Below the pieces are notes generated by a model, which saw only the letters and a list, made by a program, of their open reading frames with translations, was not told the DNA's origin and did not search any database. 36,456 bases of DNA from an uncultured Clostridia bacterium (GTDB lineage Bacteria; Bacillota; Clostridia; Christensenellales; Borkfalkiaceae). Made by a program: the position numbers and the translations under genes. Shown here piece by piece: positions 16,289 through 24,929 of the stretch. The stretch lies in contig CAKQRD010000019.1 in assembly GCA_934271275.1 (NCBI GenBank), positions 1-36,456 on the forward strand, in the 5' to 3' direction. How positions within the stretch are numbered: position 1 is the first letter of the stretch; every line of letters starts with the position of its first letter.

Positions 16289-18109
16289 TTAAAGATTGTT
16301 GTTCGTAGCGGTTAAAATAAAACTGTTATAACTCATTCTGTAAGGCGAACAGCTGTCCAAAACGTCGTTTAATAAGGTTATCTCCAATTCGGGTATTTCT
16401 TCGATTTCGGATAAGATATATTGATTTATTACCCGTTTACAGCCCTTTAACCTTTCCGTAAGCCCGCCTATTCTGTATTCCTGCACTTCCAGTCCGTTAG
16501 GTTTGTTTTCCGTGTTCCATTGTTTGCGAACGGTCTGCAAAAATTTGCCGAGCTTAAAAATCAATTCATCGATTTCGCCGACGATTTTCTTTAACGCGTC
16601 GTAATTCTTGCTTTGATATGCGAGGCGCAAACGTTTTCCGAGTTCGCACTTAATCGCCAGCACTCCGCTTAAACGATAAGCCGTATCGAATATATAACCG
16701 TATTTACCCTTTCTGAAACCCTTAAAAAGTCTTTCGCATTGCTTAAACGTTTTCGTGTATTCGGGCGTTGCGTAAAAATCGAACTGCCCCGAAAAAAGGT
16801 CGTTATAGAGGAAATAACTCGTCGGGGAAGAAACGTCAATCGTTTCCTTTCCCATAAGAGTGTTGGGATATTCCAAAGTCATAAACTTATCGAATTCTTC
16901 TCCCGTAAGCGCAGAAAAAATCTTTTTCGTTTGCTCTATATCCATACCTAAGGCGTAGGAAGCGAAAAACGCCACGCTCGGAAGCGCGCTCATATTCGAG
17001 CATTCCGCGCCTATATCGCCCCACAAAGTATTTATCACGCTTTTGATGCCGTAGGTTTTAGCAGTAGACAAACCCAGACGAATCGCGCGCAAACTATATG
17101 TGTTTGCAGGGAAAAAACTGCTGTATTTCACCGACGAACCGGCATACCAGACGGGAATATTTGTATACGAGCGGTGAATTTTGAAATTCTCCGTATAACT
17201 TTCGTCTGCGGTATCGCGGTAATCCCAATGACACACGGAAACGTTTTCAGGGATTTTTTCTATGATTTCAGGCGGAATAGTTCGTTCGCCGTTTTCGTCT
17301 TTATACCCTTTTCTGTCAGCCAGCTTGAAAAACATATCCGACCACATTATTACGGAAAAACCGTGTTTTTTCGCAGTTCCCGCCACAAATTGCAGATGCT
17401 TCAAAAAGATATCGAACGGCTCTTTATATCCGTTTTTATCCAAGTAAGCTCCGCGCCCTATCCTCGGGGCTTCGTCCATACCGATATGCACCCTGCGGCT
17501 TGAAAAACACTCTTCGAGAGTAGCAAAGATATTTTCGATAAGTTTTTTCGTTCTCTCTCCGCCGCACAATAAAATATCGTCGATATCGAACAAACCGCGC
17601 AAATCTTTGTACCAGCGCTTTAAGCCGCTTAAATGCGCCAGCGTCTGGATACAGGGAATCAGTTCGATTCCGATATTTTGCGCATACTCGTCTATTTCCT
17701 TTATTTCCGCTTTTGTATATCGTCCTCTTAAATACCCGAAAACGGGCTCGCCGGAAACCTCGTAGGTATCTTCTGTATACAGCATAAACGAACTATAACC
17801 GAGCATAGCCGCCATCAGTATCGTGCGCTTTGCCTGCTTAACCGACAGAACGGCGTTTCGGGAACAGTCCGCCATAAGCGTTACGTCGCGAAAATCCTCG
17901 CTTTCGTTTATTTCATATTCCGTTACGCCCTTTTGCGCCTTTATAAGTAACGCCGCGCGCGGAATATGCCTTTTCTGCGAGTAAAAAACCGTAATTTTTC
18001 CATCTGTCCGCCGAATTTTCAGCGCGCCCGAAGAACACGGCACAAACTCCGTGTCCTTCGGAAACTCGAATCCTATTTCGTTTTTAATTTCCTCGTAAAC
18101 GTTGAACAT
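16289..18109 (-). CDS. GH20 beta-N-acetylhexosaminidase
   Basis: The 606-residue protein carries the GH20 Asp-Glu pair in HIGMDEAPRIGRG (Asp212-Glu213), with the barrel strands around it (GYSSFMLYTEDTYE, IELIPCIQTLAHL, VIMWSDMF, and VINTLWGD with the active-site Trp). It matches the compact cytoplasmic Hex1-like branch rather than the secreted chitobiase type: no signal peptide and a helical C-terminal region (~430-590). It removes terminal beta-GlcNAc or GalNAc. The stop of the DUF4838 gene and this ATG are separated by one nucleotide (TGATATG), so translation is coupled. Confidence 0.9.
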   Translation of the reverse strand: MFNVYEEIKNEIGFEFPKDTEFVPCSSGALKIRRTDGKITVFYSQKRHIPRAALLIKAQKGVTEYEINESEDFRDVTLMADCSRNAVLSVKQAKRTILMAAMLGYSSFMLYTEDTYEVSGEPVFGYLRGRYTKAEIKEIDEYAQNIGIELIPCIQTLAHLSGLKRWYKDLRGLFDIDDILLCGGERTKKLIENIFATLEECFSSRRVHIGMDEAPRIGRGAYLDKNGYKEPFDIFLKHLQFVAGTAKKHGFSVIMWSDMFFKLADRKGYKDENGERTIPPEIIEKIPENVSVCHWDYRDTADESYTENFKIHRSYTNIPVWYAGSSVKYSSFFPANTYSLRAIRLGLSTAKTYGIKSVINTLWGDIGAECSNMSALPSVAFFASYALGMDIEQTKKIFSALTGEEFDKFMTLEYPNTLMGKETIDVSSPTSYFLYNDLFSGQFDFYATPEYTKTFKQCERLFKGFRKGKYGYIFDTAYRLSGVLAIKCELGKRLRLAYQSKNYDALKKIVGEIDELIFKLGKFLQTVRKQWNTENKPNGLEVQEYRIGGLTERLKGCKRVINQYILSEIEEIPELEITLLNDVLDSCSPYRMSYNSFILTATNNNL

Positions 18110-18110
18110 A

Positions 18111-20048
18111 TCAATACTTTTTCAAAAAATCCGCCATAGAATAAAATTCTTTGTACCCTACAACGCCCGTAAAAAGCGCAAGTTCTTTATAATAAGCCAC
18201 GTATGCGTTGTAACCCTTTTCGTCGTAACCGTATTCGGAATAATTAAGGAGCTTTAACGTGCTTAAAAACAGCATTTCGCACGAAACGCGTTTGGCAAGT
18301 TTTTCCGCCGTTCCCGCGTTTTCGTTCGCTCGGCACGCCTCTAAAGCTTTTTGCAAGACGTTTAAGCCTTGATCCACAAGACTTCTGGGCCAATCCGCCG
18401 TCGGATAACCGTTTATGTTTATTGCGTGGAAACCGTGCCCCTTTTCCTCGTCTTTTGCCGCCCAAAAAGAAAGAAGCAAATCGAGATACTCGCTTACGTA
18501 CGGCGCGGCGTCCTTATAATACCGCGCTATAAATTCATCAGCCAACTCTTTCGTATTTAAATTAACGTTCCACGCCTGTTTTGCGTACAGATACAAGCGC
18601 AGATTTGCAAACGGGTATACGTTCGTTCCCGCCGCCGTCTGATGATAAACGTGAATTACGCCCAGGTTCTTATACGTTTGCAAGTTCTTTTTCAATGCGT
18701 AAATATCGTTGAAAAACATCATGTAGTTACCGAAATCCGCCGCATAGTCCCAAACCAACAATCTGTTGTTACTTATTTTTGCCCAATTTCTTAAATACGT
18801 CGCGGTGGAAACGTTTTTAGCGCATTCCGCGTCCGTTATAGGATGATAATAACAACAAAACGCAGCGAAGCGAATATACAGCCGATCGGCAGGGATACAG
18901 CTTTCGTCTATCAACTCGCCCTCGTCCGTTGTCGGCGGTTTTAACGTGTCTACATACGCGAGGGTAGTGTATATAATATCTCTTTTCGGATAGTTCTTTT
19001 CCACCCATTCCTGCACGCCCTCTACCCGTACCGTTTCTCCGTCTTTTTCATACGAAAAGCCGTTGATTATTTTATTGCAAAAACGGACGAAGTAGCCGCT
19101 GAAATTATAGGCGGTTTGTTCCGCTTTACATTTTTCGCAATGGCACCAGTTTGCCCCGTCGTTCTGCGTAATCGATACTATTCTCCCGTCCGGCATAGTT
19201 TTAATCAGTTCTTTTACTTCGTAGATAAACGTTTCCACAAACGAGTCGTTTGTAAGACAGCATTGCCCCGCAACGGCGTCGCCGTCGATAAACCATTCGG
19301 GATGTTTATCGCCGTATTTTGAAAACCGAACTATTTTCTTAATCGTATGATCCGCCGCGGGAATCCACTCGGAAGACGCGCCGTTGTTCATATTTTCCGG
19401 CATAAAATAGTAATCGGTTAATACCCTTAAACGGAAACCGGATTCCACTTCGTACTGAAAAACGCCGTTGGTCGTGCGCATTCCTATATCGGGTATTTCC
19501 GTTAAACTGAAATCCTTTACTTTCAGAACGTCGTGCTTCTCATAATAAATTTCGTCTACGGAATAAGGCTCGAAGGCAATTTCCTGCGACAAAAATTCAT
19601 AACAGCCGTAAGCCGTTCCGAAATCCGCCCCGCCGCAGATAATTACGTTGTTGTCTTTTCTTACTATTTTAAATCCGTCGCGCCCCAGTTCTTCAAAGGT
19701 CGCGCTGACGCCGGAAGATTTGAAAATACTCGTTTTTCCGACTGAAATTATTTTACTTTCCGAGTTATAGGTATTCCTATCCGTTTCGATTTTTAATTTC
19801 GCGCCCGTAGACTCGTATAAAAATAAACTGATTTCCTCCGCAACGTATTCGATAACGGGAGTCCTTTCCGTAGGTAAAACTATTATATATTCGGTTTGAC
19901 CGTTTTCGCAAAGTACGATTTCGGTATCGTCGATAACCGTTTTGCCGTCGGGTTCGGGCGTTTCCGCTTCTTTACCGCAGGCATAACCGAAAATCATAAC
20001 GCCGCACAAAATTATTGCAATAAATCTGTAAACTATAGATTTATTCAT
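18111..20048 (-). CDS. DUF4838 lipoprotein, probable extracellular glycan-active enzyme
   Basis: 645 residues. The N-terminus is a lipoprotein-type signal (MNKSIVYRFIAIILCGVMIF, then GYAC with Cys24; the -3 position is an unusual Gly). Residues ~55-170 resemble the small alpha-glucuronidase/hexosaminidase N-terminal domain, and ~200-470 match DUF4838, including ITQNDGANWCHCEKCKAE (Cys302, 304, 307). DUF4838 proteins are related to alpha-glucuronidases of the GH67/GH115 kind, but their activity is largely uncharacterised. It is encoded directly before GH20 and after the secreted Ig-like protein. It is the only enzyme-like protein in the window predicted to act outside the cell. An AAGGAG sits 13 nt before the ATG. 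Confidence 0.8.
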   Translation of the reverse strand: MNKSIVYRFIAIILCGVMIFGYACGKEAETPEPDGKTVIDDTEIVLCENGQTEYIIVLPTERTPVIEYVAEEISLFLYESTGAKLKIETDRNTYNSESKIISVGKTSIFKSSGVSATFEELGRDGFKIVRKDNNVIICGGADFGTAYGCYEFLSQEIAFEPYSVDEIYYEKHDVLKVKDFSLTEIPDIGMRTTNGVFQYEVESGFRLRVLTDYYFMPENMNNGASSEWIPAADHTIKKIVRFSKYGDKHPEWFIDGDAVAGQCCLTNDSFVETFIYEVKELIKTMPDGRIVSITQNDGANWCHCEKCKAEQTAYNFSGYFVRFCNKIINGFSYEKDGETVRVEGVQEWVEKNYPKRDIIYTTLAYVDTLKPPTTDEGELIDESCIPADRLYIRFAAFCCYYHPITDAECAKNVSTATYLRNWAKISNNRLLVWDYAADFGNYMMFFNDIYALKKNLQTYKNLGVIHVYHQTAAGTNVYPFANLRLYLYAKQAWNVNLNTKELADEFIARYYKDAAPYVSEYLDLLLSFWAAKDEEKGHGFHAININGYPTADWPRSLVDQGLNVLQKALEACRANENAGTAEKLAKRVSCEMLFLSTLKLLNYSEYGYDEKGYNAYVAYYKELALFTGVVGYKEFYSMADFLKKY

Positions 20049-20076
20049 GACTTAAAATATACTCCTTCTGTTTGTT

Positions 20077-23046
20077 TTAAGCAACCGTTACGCGCACGTC
20101 GACCGTTGCGATATTGTAACAATCGTCGTAAGCAAAGTAACGAATAATATATTCGCCTCTCTTTGTAAACTTGTATTCTCTCGTTTCCGTTACGTCGTGA
20201 TAATTATAATCGGTATCGATAACGAATATTTTTAACGTCGGATTATCGTCAACCGAATCGAACGCTTTGGCGGAAATTATCTTCATCGTTTTGCCCGCGG
20301 ATATTTTGTATTCGCTTTTTCCCGTATAAGAAATACTCGGTGCTTTTTTATCCAGAACGTCTATATCGTAAGTAATTTCCGTAGCGTTACCTGCGGCGTC
20401 CGCGGAACGATAACTTAAAACGTATCTGCCGTATTCCGTAGCGTAAAAGGTTTTGTTCGCCGCCATAGGTTCGTCCTTATACGCGTTGCTGCCGTTCGGG
20501 AAACTAACGGAAAACGTTACTTCTACGTAAGGACTTAACACGTCGTACGCTTTTGCATAAGGGATTCTAACGAGGTCTCCTAACGAAAATTCCCTCTTAA
20601 TCGTGTTTTGCGCCTCGATTTCCGGCGCGAGCGTATCCTGAAATTTTTGCAACCGATATTCTCCGTCTTTATCTTTACGATACCTTCCGGACAAAGGCTG
20701 CGATCCTAATTTGGATAAACGCACGGCCGCGTTGCCGAAAACGTTTTCGAGAACGATCTCCGCCCATACTTTTCCGCTGCCGAAGCCCCCGAAACCATCC
20801 AGGTCGAACAACTTGTTCCCCGTGCTGTCGTAGATAGCGTTCCGACTATACGTGAAAGCAATCAGCGAATCCTTGCCCCAACCGCCTTTTATAACGTACT
20901 CCTTGCCGTTATACTCCGCAACGGACTCTGTTGCGCTCTTTTTGCGAATATTCAAAGATATCCGTTTTCTGCTGTCGAAACTGTCGTACAAACGGAATCC
21001 TACGCTTTCGAATTCGCTTTCTTCTTCCGCCACGCAAAACGCCACCGCGAAGTTTTCCGCCCGTAAAGGGTTAATAAATTTCGCCGAAACTTCACTCTGC
21101 GCCGATAGCGTCTGAAATTTAACGTAGCCGCTTGCTCTGTCCTCTGACGGATTAGGGGTAACGGACATCGAATCGCCGTCGTAGCTGAAATATTCGTGAA
21201 TATAATTCGCTTCCGTTATTTTAACCCTGAATATATGTTTAACGCGTTCGGCAGGATATTTATTGCAATATATTTCGTATTCGACGATAACCTCGTCTCC
21301 GAATTTTTCCCGAACAGGCGTAAAAACGTATCCGTTCAGCTTTTCTTCATACGCGCTTTTTTCGCCCGTTCCTTTTACCGTTATTTCCGCGGCGGCGTTA
21401 AGCAGATTCCCTTCGCACACCGTATAATCCCATGCGTTAGGCATAGGAAGTTCAACTGTTTTTCCGTCTACGAAACTCGGATACATCATAAGCTTGCTGT
21501 ATTCTATCGGGCGATGCTCGTCAAAAACGTTGCACCATACGGAAACGCTTTCCGTATTACCGATATAATCTACCGCTTCGTAGCGAATTTCAAACGCGCC
21601 TTCAAAATAACCGATAAACTTTCCGCTTTCTACGTTTTCCGACGCGCCGTCCGACAATCGCTCCACGGTAATTTCGGTAGTTACTTTTCCGCTGCCGCCG
21701 TACACCTTATATTCGGGGATATAAATCTCCTCTCCGATACAATACTCCGTTTTTGTCTGATTTATTTCAAGGCTCAACGGCTCGACGGATTCCTTACTTT
21801 TTGCGCACACCGTATAGTCTGCGTCACGGCGATTTCCCGCCGCGTCCGTTGCCGTATACCGCAAGGTATATTCTCCCGCCACCGTCGGAGTAAACGTTTC
21901 GCCGGAAATCTCCTCGAAAATTCCGTTTTGCGGGGACTTCACTTTTACCGTGTGAGAAACCGCTCCGTCTATCGCGTCGTAAAATTCAACCGAATAAAGC
22001 GGATAAGGTTTGCCCGCTTCCGCCACGGGTAGTTCGCCGTTAAATAAAGGCAAAGATTCTATATACGAAGGAGCGCGGTCGTCTTTGACGCTTTCGCCGT
22101 TCATACCGTAGCCCGCAACGGAAAATATCATATATTCCACGTTCATCTTCGTCATTTTATTGACTCCGACGGACAATATGAATCTGCCGTTTTTAAAGCC
22201 TGTAAAAGCGTTGCCCTCTCCCACGAGATTAACGTCGTCCAAATCGTACAATTTCATTTTTTCGCCGAAATTATTCTCCGCGGAAAGTTCCTGCGTCTGC
22301 GGATTATAATACAAATTATACGGAGAAACTATATTTTCGCTGTCCGGATGATAATATATTTTTACGTCAGAACCTAAAGGCTCTTTTCCTTCCGCTTTCA
22401 ATTGCTCGTCGCGCCTCGTCATAGCGGGATAATTTATATAGTGGTTTACGCCGTAAAACGCGTTCATGTTTATATACGAACGCAACTTACCGAAATCAGG
22501 CTTTAATTCGTATTTGGAAGAACCCAAGAAAAAGTGCGTGCAATCAGACTGCACGAACTGATCCTGATAATTATTCGTACTGATATAAATATCGAAATAA
22601 TTAGAAGAATCGTCGGCATCCGTCAAACGTATTTGAAGTTCCTTAAAATCAGCCGCCACGAAACGACTGCTCGTTAAAGGCAATATGCTTATAAGCGGCA
22701 CGTTTTTATCAAGTTCCTCCACGCTGATCGGATTTTTGAAGATTAAATCCTCTATATCGGACGACGTTTTAACGTGGATACCGTTTTTCCTCCATTCGGG
22801 CAAACGTTCTTTCGATACGTAGTCGTTTTCGCCTATGCCGAAATATCCTTGCACGGCGTATTCCGGCGCGTCGACGTTTCCGCTGAGTACCGTATTTTTT
22901 CCGTAAGACCACAAAGACGTAATCGAAGCGTTCGTAGGCGCTTCCTCCGCGTCGCCGTTTTGAATATTAAAAGCAGCCACGCCGAAACACGTCGCGAGTA
23001 ATCCGACGATTAAAGATAACGCCTTTATTTTTCTTGTCTTTTTCAT
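20077..23046 (-). CDS. Secreted multidomain Ig-like/lectin-like protein (989 aa)
   Basis: The start is the ATG at 23044-23046, with AAGGA 10 nt upstream; longer in-frame versions would run into the permease gene. Residues 1-34 are a signal peptide. Residues ~40-315 are a beta-rich region of unknown family. Ig-like bacterial surface domains follow at ~323-413 (GEYTLRYTATDAAGNRRDAD) and ~425-505, and near the C-terminus (~810-897 and ~900-989, with YVLSYRSADAAGNATE and GEYIIRYFAYDD). Residues ~620-785 look like a concanavalin/LamG-type sandwich. There is no LPXTG, SLH or C-terminal membrane helix, so it is released or held by unknown contacts. Location just after the permeases suggests extracellular glycan binding; no catalytic motif is recognised. 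Confidence 0.82.
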   Translation of the reverse strand: MKKTRKIKALSLIVGLLATCFGVAAFNIQNGDAEEAPTNASITSLWSYGKNTVLSGNVDAPEYAVQGYFGIGENDYVSKERLPEWRKNGIHVKTSSDIEDLIFKNPISVEELDKNVPLISILPLTSSRFVAADFKELQIRLTDADDSSNYFDIYISTNNYQDQFVQSDCTHFFLGSSKYELKPDFGKLRSYINMNAFYGVNHYINYPAMTRRDEQLKAEGKEPLGSDVKIYYHPDSENIVSPYNLYYNPQTQELSAENNFGEKMKLYDLDDVNLVGEGNAFTGFKNGRFILSVGVNKMTKMNVEYMIFSVAGYGMNGESVKDDRAPSYIESLPLFNGELPVAEAGKPYPLYSVEFYDAIDGAVSHTVKVKSPQNGIFEEISGETFTPTVAGEYTLRYTATDAAGNRRDADYTVCAKSKESVEPLSLEINQTKTEYCIGEEIYIPEYKVYGGSGKVTTEITVERLSDGASENVESGKFIGYFEGAFEIRYEAVDYIGNTESVSVWCNVFDEHRPIEYSKLMMYPSFVDGKTVELPMPNAWDYTVCEGNLLNAAAEITVKGTGEKSAYEEKLNGYVFTPVREKFGDEVIVEYEIYCNKYPAERVKHIFRVKITEANYIHEYFSYDGDSMSVTPNPSEDRASGYVKFQTLSAQSEVSAKFINPLRAENFAVAFCVAEEESEFESVGFRLYDSFDSRKRISLNIRKKSATESVAEYNGKEYVIKGGWGKDSLIAFTYSRNAIYDSTGNKLFDLDGFGGFGSGKVWAEIVLENVFGNAAVRLSKLGSQPLSGRYRKDKDGEYRLQKFQDTLAPEIEAQNTIKREFSLGDLVRIPYAKAYDVLSPYVEVTFSVSFPNGSNAYKDEPMAANKTFYATEYGRYVLSYRSADAAGNATEITYDIDVLDKKAPSISYTGKSEYKISAGKTMKIISAKAFDSVDDNPTLKIFVIDTDYNYHDVTETREYKFTKRGEYIIRYFAYDDCYNIATVDVRVTVA

Positions 23047-23066
23047 CTTTATTATCCTTATTTTTA

Positions 23067-23957
23067 TTAGCCCTTTAAGCCGCCCATCGTAAGCGAACCC
23101 ATCATTTTTTCTTTGAAAATCATAAAAAGCGTAAATATAGGCAACGCTACCGCTATCAACGCCGCGAGTTTTATCGGCACCATGCTCGCGCCCGCTTCGT
23201 TGGTCTGTTGAAACGCAAACACCCCGTAGGCAAGCGTCGGGTAGCTCGGTAAAAACAACATCGGCGTAGCATAATTCGCCCATAAAGCGATTACCTGCGT
23301 CAAAAACAACACGCCGAACACGGTAATCGTCATCGGGAACATTATCTTTACCAAAACCTTAAAGTCGCTTGCTCCGTCTATAAACGCCGCTTCGGCAAAC
23401 TCCCAGGAAACGCCTTTCCAAATAGCGTAGTATATCAGAAAGTTGCCGCCGAAACCGTTTAACGCGCTGGTCGAGAAAAGAAATAGGTTGTCGTATATAC
23501 GGAGCTGCATCGCGAAGTTTAACGACGCGGCGAGCGAGGAACTAAGCGGCACGTATAAATTTACCAGCACGATACCCCACAGCAGTTTTACCCATTTAAC
23601 GCGCTTGCCGTATTTTGCGTAAACGTAACTGCACAACATAGGGCTGACTACGTTAAGCACGCCGTAAAGCGTTATATAAACGAGCGAATTAAACAGCATT
23701 TCGGGAAAAAACACCCACCCGTCGTTCGTTTTTATTTTCATCGATTTAAACGCTATCGTATAATTATCGAACGCCCAGTCCTGCGCGCGAGTGGGAAAAC
23801 CCACTCGATCCATCCAGTAAAAGCCGAGGTCTTTTACGCTGGAAAGAATTCCCCACCCGAGCAGAACGAAAAACAATATACACCAAATAAGAACGACCGT
23901 CCAAACGCTGATAGAAAAGAAGGATTTGTTTCTTTTTGCCCATTTTTTAGTTTTCAT
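23067..23957 (-). CDS. CUT1-type sugar ABC transporter permease, LplC/MalG-like
   Basis: This 296-residue inner-membrane protein has six predicted helices and, between helices 4 and 5, the EAA loop (EFAEAAFIDGASDFK, then PM) that docks the ATPase. It pairs with the permease encoded 9 nt upstream and the binding protein before that. The carrier class imports oligosaccharides. A GAGG lies 8 nt before the ATG. The matching ATPase is not in the window, as is usual for Clostridia that use one shared MsmK-like subunit. Confidence 0.9.
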   Translation of the reverse strand: MKTKKWAKRNKSFFSISVWTVVLIWCILFFVLLGWGILSSVKDLGFYWMDRVGFPTRAQDWAFDNYTIAFKSMKIKTNDGWVFFPEMLFNSLVYITLYGVLNVVSPMLCSYVYAKYGKRVKWVKLLWGIVLVNLYVPLSSSLAASLNFAMQLRIYDNLFLFSTSALNGFGGNFLIYYAIWKGVSWEFAEAAFIDGASDFKVLVKIMFPMTITVFGVLFLTQVIALWANYATPMLFLPSYPTLAYGVFAFQQTNEAGASMVPIKLAALIAVALPIFTLFMIFKEKMMGSLTMGGLKG

Positions 23958-23966
23958 GGCGTAACC

Positions 23967-24908
23967 TCAATATTCCGCTTCCGGATCGAATAAGTCAAAC
24001 AGTTTCTTCGTAATCTGAACGATGGGAACGGACAACACTCCTATTAACAAATTCGCCGCCGAATTGTAGCCGTACATAAGCTCCGGCCTTACTCCGCCCC
24101 TGCCCTCGTATACGGACGTAAACATATAATACCCGAAAGTAATCAGATTTTCGGGAGCTTTGCCCGCGTATAGCGAATACAGCGGACCTTCTGCCGTAAA
24201 GAATCCGACGAACAGCCCCAAGCATTGCACTTGCAGAACGGGAAAAACCAAAGGCAGAGTGATTGTCGTAAACTCCTTAAACAGCGAAATACCCTCTAAT
24301 TCGCCGTATTCCACCAGTTCCGGCGGAACTCGCGATATAGAACCGATATTTATCAAAAGGTTGCCGGGCAAACCGAAGAATACTATATAAGTTCCCACTA
24401 CCCACCAGTTGTATTTCGGATCTATCATAACGAACGGCAACGATTTATTGAACAATTTGAACCACACCTCGTCCAGAAAACCCTCTACGAAATGTCTGAA
24501 CAAAAGAGTCGTAACCATTGCGGATAAAATAGATGGCAAATACAAGGTTACCTTAAAAAATCCCGTTCCCGGTAGCTTTTTGTATATTATGAAGGCTATC
24601 ATATAACTGAACGGCAAACACACCAAAGTATTCAGAAGGTGCATTACGGCTCCGTTTAATATATACTTTCCGCCTACGTTATCGAACACGTCGCCTATAA
24701 AATTCTTAAAATTTTCAAACAATCTTTCGTACGGTAAATAAACGTGCGTTTCCGTTTGAAGGTTAAACTCCGTGAACGCAAGCCTTATCGAATTGAAATT
24801 AGCGTAAAGCCAGAACAGAAGCCATTGCAAAACGAATATTATAACCACGCAAAAACAAAATATATTTTCTTTCGTTTTGCGTTTTAACGTCGTATCGGCT
24901 TTTTTCAT
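23967..24908 (-). CDS. CUT1-type sugar ABC transporter permease, LplB/MalF-like
   Basis: The 313-residue integral membrane protein has an N-terminal helix after a basic stretch, five further helices and the EAA loop ELVEYGELEGISLFKEF with TLPLVFP following. It is the first permease after the binding-protein gene, the standard LplA-B-C order. A GGGAG lies about 12 nt upstream of the ATG. It forms the heterodimeric channel with the product of 23067-23957. The transported glycan is inferred only from the hydrolases in the operon. Confidence 0.9.
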   Translation of the reverse strand: MKKADTTLKRKTKENIFCFCVVIIFVLQWLLFWLYANFNSIRLAFTEFNLQTETHVYLPYERLFENFKNFIGDVFDNVGGKYILNGAVMHLLNTLVCLPFSYMIAFIIYKKLPGTGFFKVTLYLPSILSAMVTTLLFRHFVEGFLDEVWFKLFNKSLPFVMIDPKYNWWVVGTYIVFFGLPGNLLINIGSISRVPPELVEYGELEGISLFKEFTTITLPLVFPVLQVQCLGLFVGFFTAEGPLYSLYAGKAPENLITFGYYMFTSVYEGRGGVRPELMYGYNSAANLLIGVLSVPIVQITKKLFDLFDPEAEY

Positions 24909-24929
24909 ATCTTCTTTCGTCTCCCTTTA

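Noticed and set aside
21196..22032. 278-codon plus-strand ORF
   Set aside because: It lies entirely antisense to the secreted Ig-like protein gene, has no family resemblance and no SD; a shadow of the real frame.
23047..23283. N-terminal extension of the 989-aa protein into the permease gene
   Set aside because: The internal ATG at 23046 has an SD and begins a proper signal peptide; the extension would overlap the permease by over 200 nt.
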